From: Paludibacter sp.
GTDB lineage: Bacteria; Bacteroidota; Bacteroidia; Bacteroidales; Paludibacteraceae
DNA length: 21,517 nt
Reading direction: 5' to 3'
Assembly (NCBI GenBank): GCA_009787075.1
Contig: WRGS01000226.1
Location: forward strand, 1-21,517
A program made the translations under genes and the position numbers. Positions 15,428-21,517 of this stretch are shown one piece after another. The notes under the pieces are model-generated. The model was not told the origin of the DNA, did not search any database, and worked only from the letters and a program-made list of their open reading frames with translations. Each line of letters opens with the position of its first letter. Within the stretch, counting starts at the first letter, position 1.

Positions 15428-18337
15428 ATGAAAAAAATAATAATAGGCATTACAATACTACTGACAGTGTTTTCGGTTAATGCGCAGGTTGGAATACAAT
15501 TGCCAAATCCGCGCCCAAACACTGTCATTGAAATACAGACGCACGATGCAGATATGCAGGGAGTTCAACTTCCCCATTCGGTTCAAAACAAAATCACTTT
15601 GCAAGACGAAGTGGTTATTGGTCCCAGTAATTCAGTAGCAATAAACAACGATGGATTATTGTTTTACGAAGAGTCAAGTTCTTGTTTTAGATACTATAAT
15701 TTGCCCAAAGACCAATGGTGGTCGCTTTGCGGAACTCCGCCGCCTGCCGATGCCGAACTGCAAAACTGCTATCAGGCAAAAGCGGCAGGTACTTATCTGG
15801 AAAAAGCAACGCTGACTATAAGCAATTATCTGCAAATTCCTGTTCATGTTAACAGTGCGGGAACATATACAATTACTTCAGTGGTAAAAAATGCTGCCAA
15901 TAATGAAGAAACGTATTATTTTACAACAAACGGAACATTTCCCAATGCTGGCAATTTTGTTGTAAATGTTCCGGGCGCAGGTATGCCGACAACATCGGGT
16001 AATCATATTGTAAATATTTCAATTAACGGCGTAGTTCAGAGTTGCGATATTCCTGTTACGGTAATGCCTCGCGACCCCGACTATATTATTCTTGATGTTG
16101 AACAGTTGAATCCAAACTGGAACATTCTCACTCCGCTTGCAGACGGGACATACAAAGTGGCTGTAAAATTGCTTGTGTACAATCCGGGAACTTGGGGGCT
16201 GACAACTTCCGAAGTCAATGGTTATACTTTTGCCGCCACAGGTGAGATTTCAGGTGCACAAGGTTTCAACCCTGATGCTCCTTTCCCGCAAACTATTACT
16301 GTACTTGTACCTGTGGCTGCAGGACAGGCATTGGTTTATGGAACAGGAGTGGACAGATTTCTTATGAGTACAACCACAAGCAAAACGGCAAGCAACCGCG
16401 ATTTTAATATTTTACTTACAAAAGGAGGCTTCAAACTTGACCGCGTCAATTGTTTTGATTCCAATATGATTGTTCATATGTCGTCTTCAACAGCGATGTC
16501 AAGCACTGATATATTGTCGGACGGTACATATTTTGTAAGCGATGCTTATATTAAAATACCTATCGTGGTAATAGCGCCGGGTCAATACGTTGTTTATGCC
16601 GATGTTGCAGGTGCACGGTTTGCTACTTGCACCTTACAAGGATCAGCATACGTGATAAACCCTGTTACGCTGACATCAAGCACCAACACTCTGACGCTTT
16701 ATCCTGTTGGAGCGCTTGATAATTCCAATCCTATGCGGTTGCCGCGTACTTCGGTTTATAATACGGATTTGCCGATTATATTCTCTGCGGGCGACATTAA
16801 CGGACCTGACGGAATAGTAGGCAATTCAGATGATTGGCAGCCCGAAAGCGGTTATTTTCAGGAAGACGAATTTTGCAAACCCAGCGTAAAGGTTATGGCT
16901 TCTGTTGCACGTTTTGCAGACCTTCGACTTGCTCCGCAAGCACCAACATCAGGCTCAAGTGCATACAGCAACGGAATGCGTTATCATTACAGCACTACAC
17001 TTGGAAATCAAGTTCAGGCGCGTCTGAATGCAGCAACGCAGGGCGTTTATACAGTTGACTATGCGGGCAATACGCCTGTTACAGGTATTAATTTGGAAGC
17101 GCAATATTCTGTGGCTGGATCGTATAATTTCATTGTTACATTTGGGCATGGAGCAGATACCATTGCATATACTGCAAAAGGGGAATTGCCGCCGCTGGCT
17201 TCAGGGCAATTATCGGCTACGGCAACTATTACCCTTACTCCGTTCAAAAAAGATAATAACGGTAACTTTGTAGATGCAGGCGGAAATGTAACTACCAATC
17301 CTGCTCAATATGTTTGGAATACCAAAGACGGCAACCAGTTGCCTGCTACAATAGAAATCGGCAGAAGCAGCGATATTATTGATTATTACAGAGCAAGCGA
17401 CAACCCTGGCTCTGGCGTAATGACAGGTCATCTTGAAGTGCCGTTATGGTTTGGATACCGTGCAATGAAAGTTGTTTCTCTTGGTGGTATTTCATTTTCA
17501 TTAAACGAAACCAATTCCGTAGGCAACAGGCTGCTTACTAACCAGAACATTTTTGGATATCAGGGTATTGTACCTGTGGGAGGAATTAATTTAGTTCAAA
17601 GTACTACTTTATTTCCTTTAACTGCCGCAGGCATTACTGCTTATAAAAACGCTATCAGAGATGCAGATGTAGTTCTTGTTCAATATAATGGCGGAGATCA
17701 GAATTCTAGTAATTATTTTGCACAGGTATTTAAGGATTTTATTGATATGGGCGGCGCGTTAATGTATTCATGTCAAAATCAAACCTCTACTAACGGAGTT
17801 ATGAATGCAATATACAATACAAGTGGAATTACCTCAGGTCCAGGAGTTGGACTCAGGTATGGAATTGTACAACAACAGGGAACACCTGCTTATGCTAATA
17901 ACCCGATACTGAACGGACCGTTTACAAAGGATTCTGTAAATGTAATTGCTGTTGGTAACGACCAGACAACAGGCGTCAGCGTTATAGTGGATGCCATATT
18001 TAATGCTGCTGCGCCAAATGCAGTCGTTTTAGCGCTGGCTGCTGCTAACAGAGCATTTATGTTCTACGACCCGAGTAAAGGATTCCTGTTCTGTGGAGAT
18101 AGCGGCTGGTTAGCATCATCTAGTTGGAATAATACCTCTACTACCGGATATCCGTTTGTTACCTATAATAACACATGGATGCCAAGACCGAAGTCTAATT
18201 ATGGTGCAGGTAATGGTAGCAATTATCCTACAGGAAATGGTCTTGTTTATAACTCGCATATTTTCAGTAACTATATGGCATTTGCATTAGAGTATGCAGC
18301 AGCACACCGCGATCATACGCGTGATGCTACGTGGTAA
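15428..18337 (+). CDS. Large exported beta-repeat protein with GATase-like C-terminal domain (paralogue 2)
   Basis: 969 aa. Signal peptide 1-20 (cleavage around VNAQ). It has the same layout as the 843-aa neighbour: VGIQLPNPRPNTVIEIQ, GLLFYEE, then WWSLCGTPPPA at 97-107. The first beta repeat (about 122-212: NYLQIPVHVNSAGTYTITSV, then FPNAGNFVVN and PGAGMP) aligns closely with that of paralogue 1. Further repeats (about 220-330, 340-490 and 500-640) are longer and more diverged. The C-terminal domain (about 678-969) has VVSLGGI, DADVVLVQYNGG, FKDFIDMGGALMY, PSKGFLFCGDSGWLA and YNSHIFSNYMAFALEYAAAH. The shared PSKGFL-x3-DSGWLA block is the best marker of the pair. Probably cell-surface or extracellular. 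It lies 47 bp after paralogue 1 and ends at a hairpin terminator. The tandem pair most likely arose by duplication and then diverged. Confidence 0.8.
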   Translation: MKKIIIGITILLTVFSVNAQVGIQLPNPRPNTVIEIQTHDADMQGVQLPHSVQNKITLQDEVVIGPSNSVAINNDGLLFYEESSSCFRYYNLPKDQWWSLCGTPPPADAELQNCYQAKAAGTYLEKATLTISNYLQIPVHVNSAGTYTITSVVKNAANNEETYYFTTNGTFPNAGNFVVNVPGAGMPTTSGNHIVNISINGVVQSCDIPVTVMPRDPDYIILDVEQLNPNWNILTPLADGTYKVAVKLLVYNPGTWGLTTSEVNGYTFAATGEISGAQGFNPDAPFPQTITVLVPVAAGQALVYGTGVDRFLMSTTTSKTASNRDFNILLTKGGFKLDRVNCFDSNMIVHMSSSTAMSSTDILSDGTYFVSDAYIKIPIVVIAPGQYVVYADVAGARFATCTLQGSAYVINPVTLTSSTNTLTLYPVGALDNSNPMRLPRTSVYNTDLPIIFSAGDINGPDGIVGNSDDWQPESGYFQEDEFCKPSVKVMASVARFADLRLAPQAPTSGSSAYSNGMRYHYSTTLGNQVQARLNAATQGVYTVDYAGNTPVTGINLEAQYSVAGSYNFIVTFGHGADTIAYTAKGELPPLASGQLSATATITLTPFKKDNNGNFVDAGGNVTTNPAQYVWNTKDGNQLPATIEIGRSSDIIDYYRASDNPGSGVMTGHLEVPLWFGYRAMKVVSLGGISFSLNETNSVGNRLLTNQNIFGYQGIVPVGGINLVQSTTLFPLTAAGITAYKNAIRDADVVLVQYNGGDQNSSNYFAQVFKDFIDMGGALMYSCQNQTSTNGVMNAIYNTSGITSGPGVGLRYGIVQQQGTPAYANNPILNGPFTKDSVNVIAVGNDQTTGVSVIVDAIFNAAAPNAVVLALAAANRAFMFYDPSKGFLFCGDSGWLASSSWNNTSTTGYPFVTYNNTWMPRPKSNYGAGNGSNYPTGNGLVYNSHIFSNYMAFALEYAAAHRDHTRDATW

Positions 18338-18360
18338 AAGGTGAGGAAAATTTATTTTTA

Positions 18361-18440
18361 AATTATTTTAGTTTAATGTAAGTTTAGTTTAGTTTAGTTT
18401 GAAGAAGGGATGCTTGCCTTAGGGCAAGTGTCCTTTCTGT
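18361..18440 (+). terminator. 3' leader repeat and terminator of the export operon
   Basis: An AT-rich leader with tandem GTTTA units (18361-18401) is followed by a stem AAGGGATGCTTGCC / GGCAAGTGTCCTTT (18405-18436), a TTAG loop, three G-T wobbles and a short T tract. The same leader, followed by a different hairpin, recurs at 19831-19903. Confidence 0.7.
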
Positions 18441-18449
18441 GTTTATTAT

Positions 18450-18497
18450 TTCCGTAAGTTTCGCTTCGCTGTGCTGCCACAGGCGTAAGCCTGTGGC
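18450..18497. repeat. Partial TTCCGTAAG repeat and palindrome
   Basis: TTCCGTAAGTTTCGCTTCGC is a partial copy of the left module of the composite repeat (compare 3498 and 19460). It runs into a perfect palindrome GCCACAGGC-GTAA-GCCTGTGGC (18476-18497). The rest of 18498-18627 shows only the palindrome listed next. Confidence 0.6.
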
Positions 18498-18560
18498 GGT
18501 ACTGTGAATTTGTTTTTCGTTGTTGATAATAGACTGATTAAAATCTATTCATTTTGTATG

Positions 18561-18586
18561 TTTTGCAGGCTTTGCAATCCTGCAAG
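18561..18586. repeat. TTTTGCAGG palindromic repeat, copy 1
   Basis: TTGCAGG (18563-18569) and CCTGCAA (18579-18585) surround a centre containing TTTGCAAT. The core is shared with the longer hairpin at 20085-20121. Confidence 0.6.
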
Positions 18587-18627
18587 TGCTGTTGAACTTG
18601 GTTTTTTCAAATAATGGGGGGGAGGAA

Positions 18628-18858
18628 TTAACGAAATAAATCGGAATGAGTACCTGTATGCGTTAAAATTATTGTTAGTACATTTTTGTTTATATGCCAT
18701 ATAAGCAACCAGTCTAGTTGCAAGTGGGCTTCCCACATATTGGGGTAATCTCCTTTTAATTTATATGTTTTATATTTATCAAATGGCAATGTGCCTGTTT
18801 CTATCAATATTTTGATTGCAGTGTTGAGCAATTCCATATCGCGCCCGTGTTTGTGCAT
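18628..18858 (-). CDS. YafQ-family (RelE superfamily) mRNA interferase toxin, start codon uncertain
   Basis: YafQ-type toxins cleave mRNA on the ribosome and are held by a cognate antitoxin. The C-terminal part is clear: LKGDYPNMWEAHLQLDWLLIW, then THTGTHSDLF, with the catalytic His, Asp, second His and Phe of the family. The homologous N-terminus is also present upstream in the same frame (YSIDYTNEFRKQAKL, minus strand 18903-18862), but between the in-frame stop at 18934-18936 and 18861 there is no ATG, GTG or TTG. The only usual starts are TTG 18861 and ATG 18858, which would remove about the first 15-20 residues. The start could be the rare ATA (18906) or ATT (18897), or the gene may be damaged. 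The antitoxin gene ends at 18917, just upstream. Confidence 0.75.
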   Translation of the reverse strand: MHKHGRDMELLNTAIKILIETGTLPFDKYKTYKLKGDYPNMWEAHLQLDWLLIWHINKNVLTIILTHTGTHSDLFR

Positions 18859-18916
18859 CAATTTGGCTTGCTTTCTAAATTCATTAGTGTAATCAATAGA
18901 ATATATAAGCTGATGT

Positions 18917-19123
18917 TTATTGTAAAATTTCTGCTAATGGATTTTTAGTATTTTTCAATCGGCGTGTTTTTCCTACTTCCATTTCTTGTATAGATTTTTG
19001 GAAAGAAGATGTAGTGCGCGGCAACTTTGTTTCCGTACTGAACAGACCCAAAGACAGAACATATTGTACAGTTTTTACTGCTATGGTATTTCGTGCATCA
19101 TAATTTAATGTGAGTGTTGCCAT
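18917..19123 (-). CDS. Antitoxin of the YafQ-type pair
   Basis: 68 aa (MATLTLNYDARNTIAVKT...). It lies directly upstream of the YafQ-like toxin on the same strand, the usual antitoxin-toxin order. The N-terminal MATLTLNYDARN is a short strand that could pair in a ribbon-helix-helix or similar dimer. Residues from about 40 (FQKSIQEMEVGKTRRLKN) look like the toxin-wrapping helix typical of small antitoxins. I base the call on size, position and this pattern, not on a clear family motif. The gene presumably represses its own promoter, which should lie within 19124-19180, an AT-rich stretch where I see no perfect TAnnTTTG. Confidence 0.65.
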   Translation of the reverse strand: MATLTLNYDARNTIAVKTVQYVLSLGLFSTETKLPRTTSSFQKSIQEMEVGKTRRLKNTKNPLAEILQ

Positions 19124-19177
19124 AATTTTATATATTTAAAATTAAAAATACAACTTTTTTTTAAAACAACAATAACG

Positions 19178-19282
19178 TGCAAAGGCAAGCCTCACCCCCT
19201 GCCCCTCTCCAAAGGAGAGGAGAGGTATTTTGTGCGTTTTGCTTCTTTTCCCTCTACTTTGGATAGAGTTAGGATGAGGTGT
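19178..19282. repeat. Inverted and diverged copies of the CCCCTCTCC palindrome module
   Basis: 19178-19232 is the G-rich palindrome module of the composite repeat in reverse orientation (GCCCCTCTCC-AAA-GGAGAGG at 19201-19220, next to CCTCACCCCC). 19251-19282 (CCTCTACTTTGGATAGAGTT, then AGGATGAGGTG) is a diverged copy in the forward orientation. A 67-aa minus-strand frame over it is repeat translation only. Confidence 0.65.
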
Positions 19283-19287
19283 TTTCG

Positions 19288-19518
19288 TTTTTCCGTAAGT
19301 TCTGTTTCGCACTGTTTTCCGTAAGTTCTGCGTCAAACATTCCATGTTTTTAAAATATGGAATGTTGAAATACGTAAATATTTGAAAATTAATGATGTAT
19401 TGGTTTTCGCTCGGTAGATTTCACTTTCGCGCTGTTTTCCGTAAGTTCCGCTACGCTGTTTTCCGTAAGTTTCGCTTCGCTTCACATACGGTTATTAATA
19501 TATTGCCCTAACGGGCAA
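19288..19518. repeat. Cluster of TTTTCCGTAAGTT repeat units and hairpins
   Basis: Partial left-module units start near 19288, 19315 and 19437. A complete one is at 19460-19504, followed by the hairpin TTGCCC-TAAC-GGGCAA (19503-19518). A separate 10-bp hairpin AACATTCCAT / ATGGAATGTT lies at 19336-19366. Nothing coding was seen in 19124-19561. Confidence 0.65.
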
Positions 19519-19561
19519 AGGCGCGAAAGGGCGAATGGTCTTTCTTTTATTTTAAAATATA

Positions 19562-19747
19562 TACTGTACATTTTCTTAAATCAGTACATTGCTTACACTA
19601 TTTTTTTTGTTGTAAATATCTAATATATAAATTGTTATATAAATAAAAGTTTGTGTAAGATTTTTTCAATATTGTGTGTATTCTTTAAAAAAACAAAACA
19701 GGAATACAAAGAAAATTTTGTGTGCCTGTTCTTTAAACATACTTTTG
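19562..19747 (+). promoter_or_regulatory. Second copy (B) of the export-operon promoter region
   Basis: Matches 11676-11861 at a constant offset of 7886 with no gaps. My hand count over 188 positions gives about 142 identities. The promoter is kept exactly: TTTG 19717-19720, 19 nt, TACTTTTG 19740-19747. The 22-nt block 19704-19725 is identical to 11818-11839. No protein-coding frame follows. Confidence 0.75.
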
Positions 19748-19753
19748 TGTATC

Positions 19754-19903
19754 TAATTTTTTAATTTTAAATTATTAAAGAATTCTGATTTTTATTACAT
19801 TATTGCAATTAGAAAAAATTGTTTGTTTGTAATTATTTTAAGTTTAATGTAGTTTAGTTTAGTTTGATTAAGAGAACATGCTGTGAAGTATGTTCCTTTT
19901 TTT
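19754..19903 (+). ncRNA. Candidate small RNA or gene-less operon remnant
   Basis: Between the kept promoter (ending 19747) and the hairpin terminator (19874-19903) lie about 150 nt without a credible reading frame. An 85-aa frame at 19864 starts inside the terminator region and is rejected. The first part (to about 19785) resembles the leader of the 189-aa gene, and the last part the 3' leader of the 969-aa gene. If transcribed it would give a roughly 150-nt RNA. Expression is inference. Confidence 0.35.
19831..19903 (+). terminator. Second copy of the export-operon 3' leader with terminator hairpin
   Basis: AATTATTTTAAGTTTAATGT followed by GTTTA repeats matches 18361-18400 with small gaps. 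The hairpin GAACATGCT-GTGA-AGTATGTTC (19874-19895) has one G-T wobble and is followed by a C and seven T, a good intrinsic terminator. The hairpin sequence differs from that at 18405-18436. Confidence 0.75.
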
Positions 19904-20084
19904 ATTATACGTTGTGTAAAAACAACAAATGTTGTTTGGTTTTTTCTATCCCGCAGTATTTATTAATTTATATTACCTGTTGCACAATTACTGTTCTCTC
20001 GTTCAGCCGCATTTGCAATACGGCTGGTTTGAATATCAGGATTTTTAATCCGATTTTATTCTTTCGCATTACAAATGCTAATGT

Positions 20085-20121
20085 TCACATTTTGCAGGAT
20101 TGCAAATCCTGCAAAATGTGA
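20085..20121. repeat. TTTTGCAGG palindromic repeat, copy 2 (17-bp perfect hairpin)
   Basis: TCACATTTTGCAGGATT (20085-20101) and AATCCTGCAAAATGTGA (20105-20121) are perfect reverse complements with a 3-nt loop. There is no T run, so it is a repeat rather than a terminator for the + strand. Related small palindromes with the same kind of centre lie just upstream (GCCGCATTTGCAATACGGC near 20007-20025; GCATTACAAATGC near 20066). The rest of 19904-20280 shows nothing coding. Confidence 0.7.
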
Positions 20122-20293
20122 GTTGATGGTCTGTATTTGCGTGCCGAAACTATAAAGTCGCTCATATATTAATTTCAAAATTTATTCTTAAAATCATGCA
20201 CAAAATTATTGTTTTTTTTTCTCAAAGCAGCAAAAATTTTGTTAAATTTTTTTTTATTAAGATATATGCGCTGTAAAAAAATTAGAATTTTTA

Positions 20294-20322
20294 TTTGCAT
20301 ATTTAATTTTTTTGTACTTTTG
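20294..20322 (+). promoter_or_regulatory. Putative promoter of the TPR-protein gene
   Basis: TTTG (20294-20297), 17 nt, then TACTTTTG (20315-20322), a close match to the Bacteroidetes -33/-7 promoter. An AT-rich leader of about 80 nt runs to the ATG at 20406. Confidence 0.7.
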
Positions 20323-20405
20323 CAGTCAAAATTAATTGTTAGCAAAATAAAAAAACGGAAACAGTAAATAATTTTTAAATAATAATAAAAATAAAATATA
20401 ATTGT

Positions 20406-21517
20406 ATGAAGAAAATAATTTTATCTATGGCGCTTGTAATGAGCGTTGCAGGTGCATTTGGGCAGCAGGCGAATGTGTCCAAAGCCAAGAGTAAAGCACA
20501 ATCGGGCGATTATGCAGGCGCGCGCGAACTTATCAAACTTGCCCTTGACAACCCCGAAACCGCCAATTTGGCTGAAACGTGGTACGTTGCAGGTTTTATT
20601 GGCGAGAAAGAAAACAATGCCTTGTGGGGAAGAGCGGTATCGAATTTGGAGTACGACAAAAATGCAAAAGGAAAAGCAATGCTGTCGTCTATTGATTATT
20701 ACATCAAAGCCGATGAACTTGGACAGATTCCTGATGAAAAGGGAAAAGTGAAAAACAAATATCGCAAAGATATGGCATACGCCATTAAGGGGTATTATAA
20801 TGGCGAGTACACTAATTGCCAACTTTACGATTATTTTGCAACATTATACGATGATAAACAATTTCAGGATGCCTACAATGTTGCTCAGGTTTATTTTTCA
20901 ATACCCCAATTGCCAATGATGCAGCAACAGAAATTTTCCAAAGACAGTACTTTTTTTGCTATGCAATATTATGCAGGCTCAGCAGCCTCAAGTGCGGGAT
21001 TGTACAATGAGGCGATAGCGATATACAAAAAATCGATAGCCGATAATTATGAATCGCTTAACAGCTATGCCTGCATTAGCGATGCTTATGATGCAATGAA
21101 AGATACTGTAAATCTTGTTAAGGCTCTTAAAGATGGAGTCAATCATTTCCCAAAAGAACCATGGTTTTTGCAGAAATTGATTAATTTATACTCGGGCAGC
21201 AATCAGAATGCTGAGGCTATAAAATATCTTGACGATGCGATTGCCAACGAGCCGAACAATGTTCAGTATTATTCTGTAAAAGCAAATCTTGAGAACAGAC
21301 TGGGCAATTTCGATTTAGCCGAACAAAATTTCAATAAAGCGCTTGAAATTGACCCCAATTATGCTGATGCTTATGCAGGAAAAGGTTTGCTGATATTCTA
21401 TCAGGGCATTCAAATTGCCGAAAATGCAGGCGAAATCAGAGATAATGCCAAATATAAAGCCGAAATGGATAAGGCAACTTTTACGATGCAGCAAAGTTTG
21501 CCCTTGCTCGAAAAAGC
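20406..21517 (+). CDS. Exported tetratricopeptide-repeat protein (3' truncated)
   Basis: 370 residues are visible and the frame is still open at the window end. The start ATG gives MKKIILSMALVMSVAGAFGQ, a signal peptide cut after about residue 20, so the protein is likely periplasmic or outer-membrane associated. The region after the signal (KAKSKAQSGDYAGARELIKL, and WYVAGFIGEKEN) is helical and TPR-like. Clear TPR units follow from about residue 190: AGLYNEAIAIYKKSI; then NAEAIKYLDDAIANEPNN; then LGNFDLAEQNFNKALEIDPN with YADAYAGKG. Such proteins usually act as scaffolds in envelope complexes. No enzymatic domain is visible. It has its own promoter and no close upstream partner. The specific role is unknown. 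Confidence 0.88.
   Translation, partial: MKKIILSMALVMSVAGAFGQQANVSKAKSKAQSGDYAGARELIKLALDNPETANLAETWYVAGFIGEKENNALWGRAVSNLEYDKNAKGKAMLSSIDYYIKADELGQIPDEKGKVKNKYRKDMAYAIKGYYNGEYTNCQLYDYFATLYDDKQFQDAYNVAQVYFSIPQLPMMQQQKFSKDSTFFAMQYYAGSAASSAGLYNEAIAIYKKSIADNYESLNSYACISDAYDAMKDTVNLVKALKDGVNHFPKEPWFLQKLINLYSGSNQNAEAIKYLDDAIANEPNNVQYYSVKANLENRLGNFDLAEQNFNKALEIDPNYADAYAGKGLLIFYQGIQIAENAGEIRDNAKYKAEMDKATFTMQQSLPLLEK

Noticed and set aside
19142..19345. 67-aa minus-strand reading frame upstream of the antitoxin
   Set aside because: It is the translated CCCCTCTCC repeat and TTCCGTAAG units; similar peptides would arise from any copy.
19288..19518. Possible CRISPR array
   Set aside because: Units are palindromic fragments of unequal length without regular spacers, and no cas gene is present.
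19864..20121. 85-aa Cys-rich forward reading frame
   Set aside because: It starts inside the terminator leader and ends in the 17-bp palindrome; composition is that of AT-rich non-coding DNA.

Overview
The window looks like Bacteroidetes chromosome, most likely Bacteroidales. The DNA is AT-rich, Shine-Dalgarno sequences are not evident, and putative promoters match the Bacteroidetes -7 element TAnnTTTG, often with TTTG 17-22 nt upstream. One secreted protein carries a type IX secretion (T9SS) C-terminal sorting domain, and the gene set is typical of the phylum. The window opens inside ftsH and closes inside a TPR-protein gene.

Positions 1-6944 (+ strand) carry housekeeping genes. ftsH (5' truncated), cdsA and an acyltransferase form a tight cluster for membrane proteolysis and phospholipid synthesis. 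A single T9SS cargo gene with two carbohydrate-binding-like repeats follows, flanked by two direct copies of a composite intergenic repeat. Then come yebC (TACO1/PmpR family) and gcvT, 19 bp apart.

Positions 6953-10994 (- strand) carry a DUF349-repeat coiled-coil protein. Beyond an intrinsic terminator and a new promoter lies the operon fur-like / 74-aa small protein / M16 peptidase. The Fur-like regulator keeps the structural CxxC zinc pairs but seems to have lost the regulatory metal ligands.

Positions 10995-18440 form the accessory region. After about 900 bp of MITE- and REP-like DNA comes a strong-looking promoter and three genes for exported proteins: a 189-aa protein of unknown function and two paralogous large proteins (843 and 969 aa). 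The paralogues share a phage-tail/adhesin-like N-terminus, several immunoglobulin-like beta repeats and a Rossmann/GATase-like C-terminal domain. A hairpin terminator closes the unit.

Positions 18440-20405 are mostly repeats. They hold a YafQ/antitoxin pair (- strand) whose toxin lacks a usual start codon at the expected place. They also hold a striking remnant: a second copy of the accessory operon's promoter region (19562-19747, about 75% identical to 11676-11861 by hand, no gaps) followed within about 90 bp by a second copy of its terminator leader (19831-19903). No coding sequence lies between. This is either an operon that has lost its genes or a promoter-terminator unit making a small RNA of about 150 nt. 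From 20406 a TPR-protein gene with its own promoter runs off the window.
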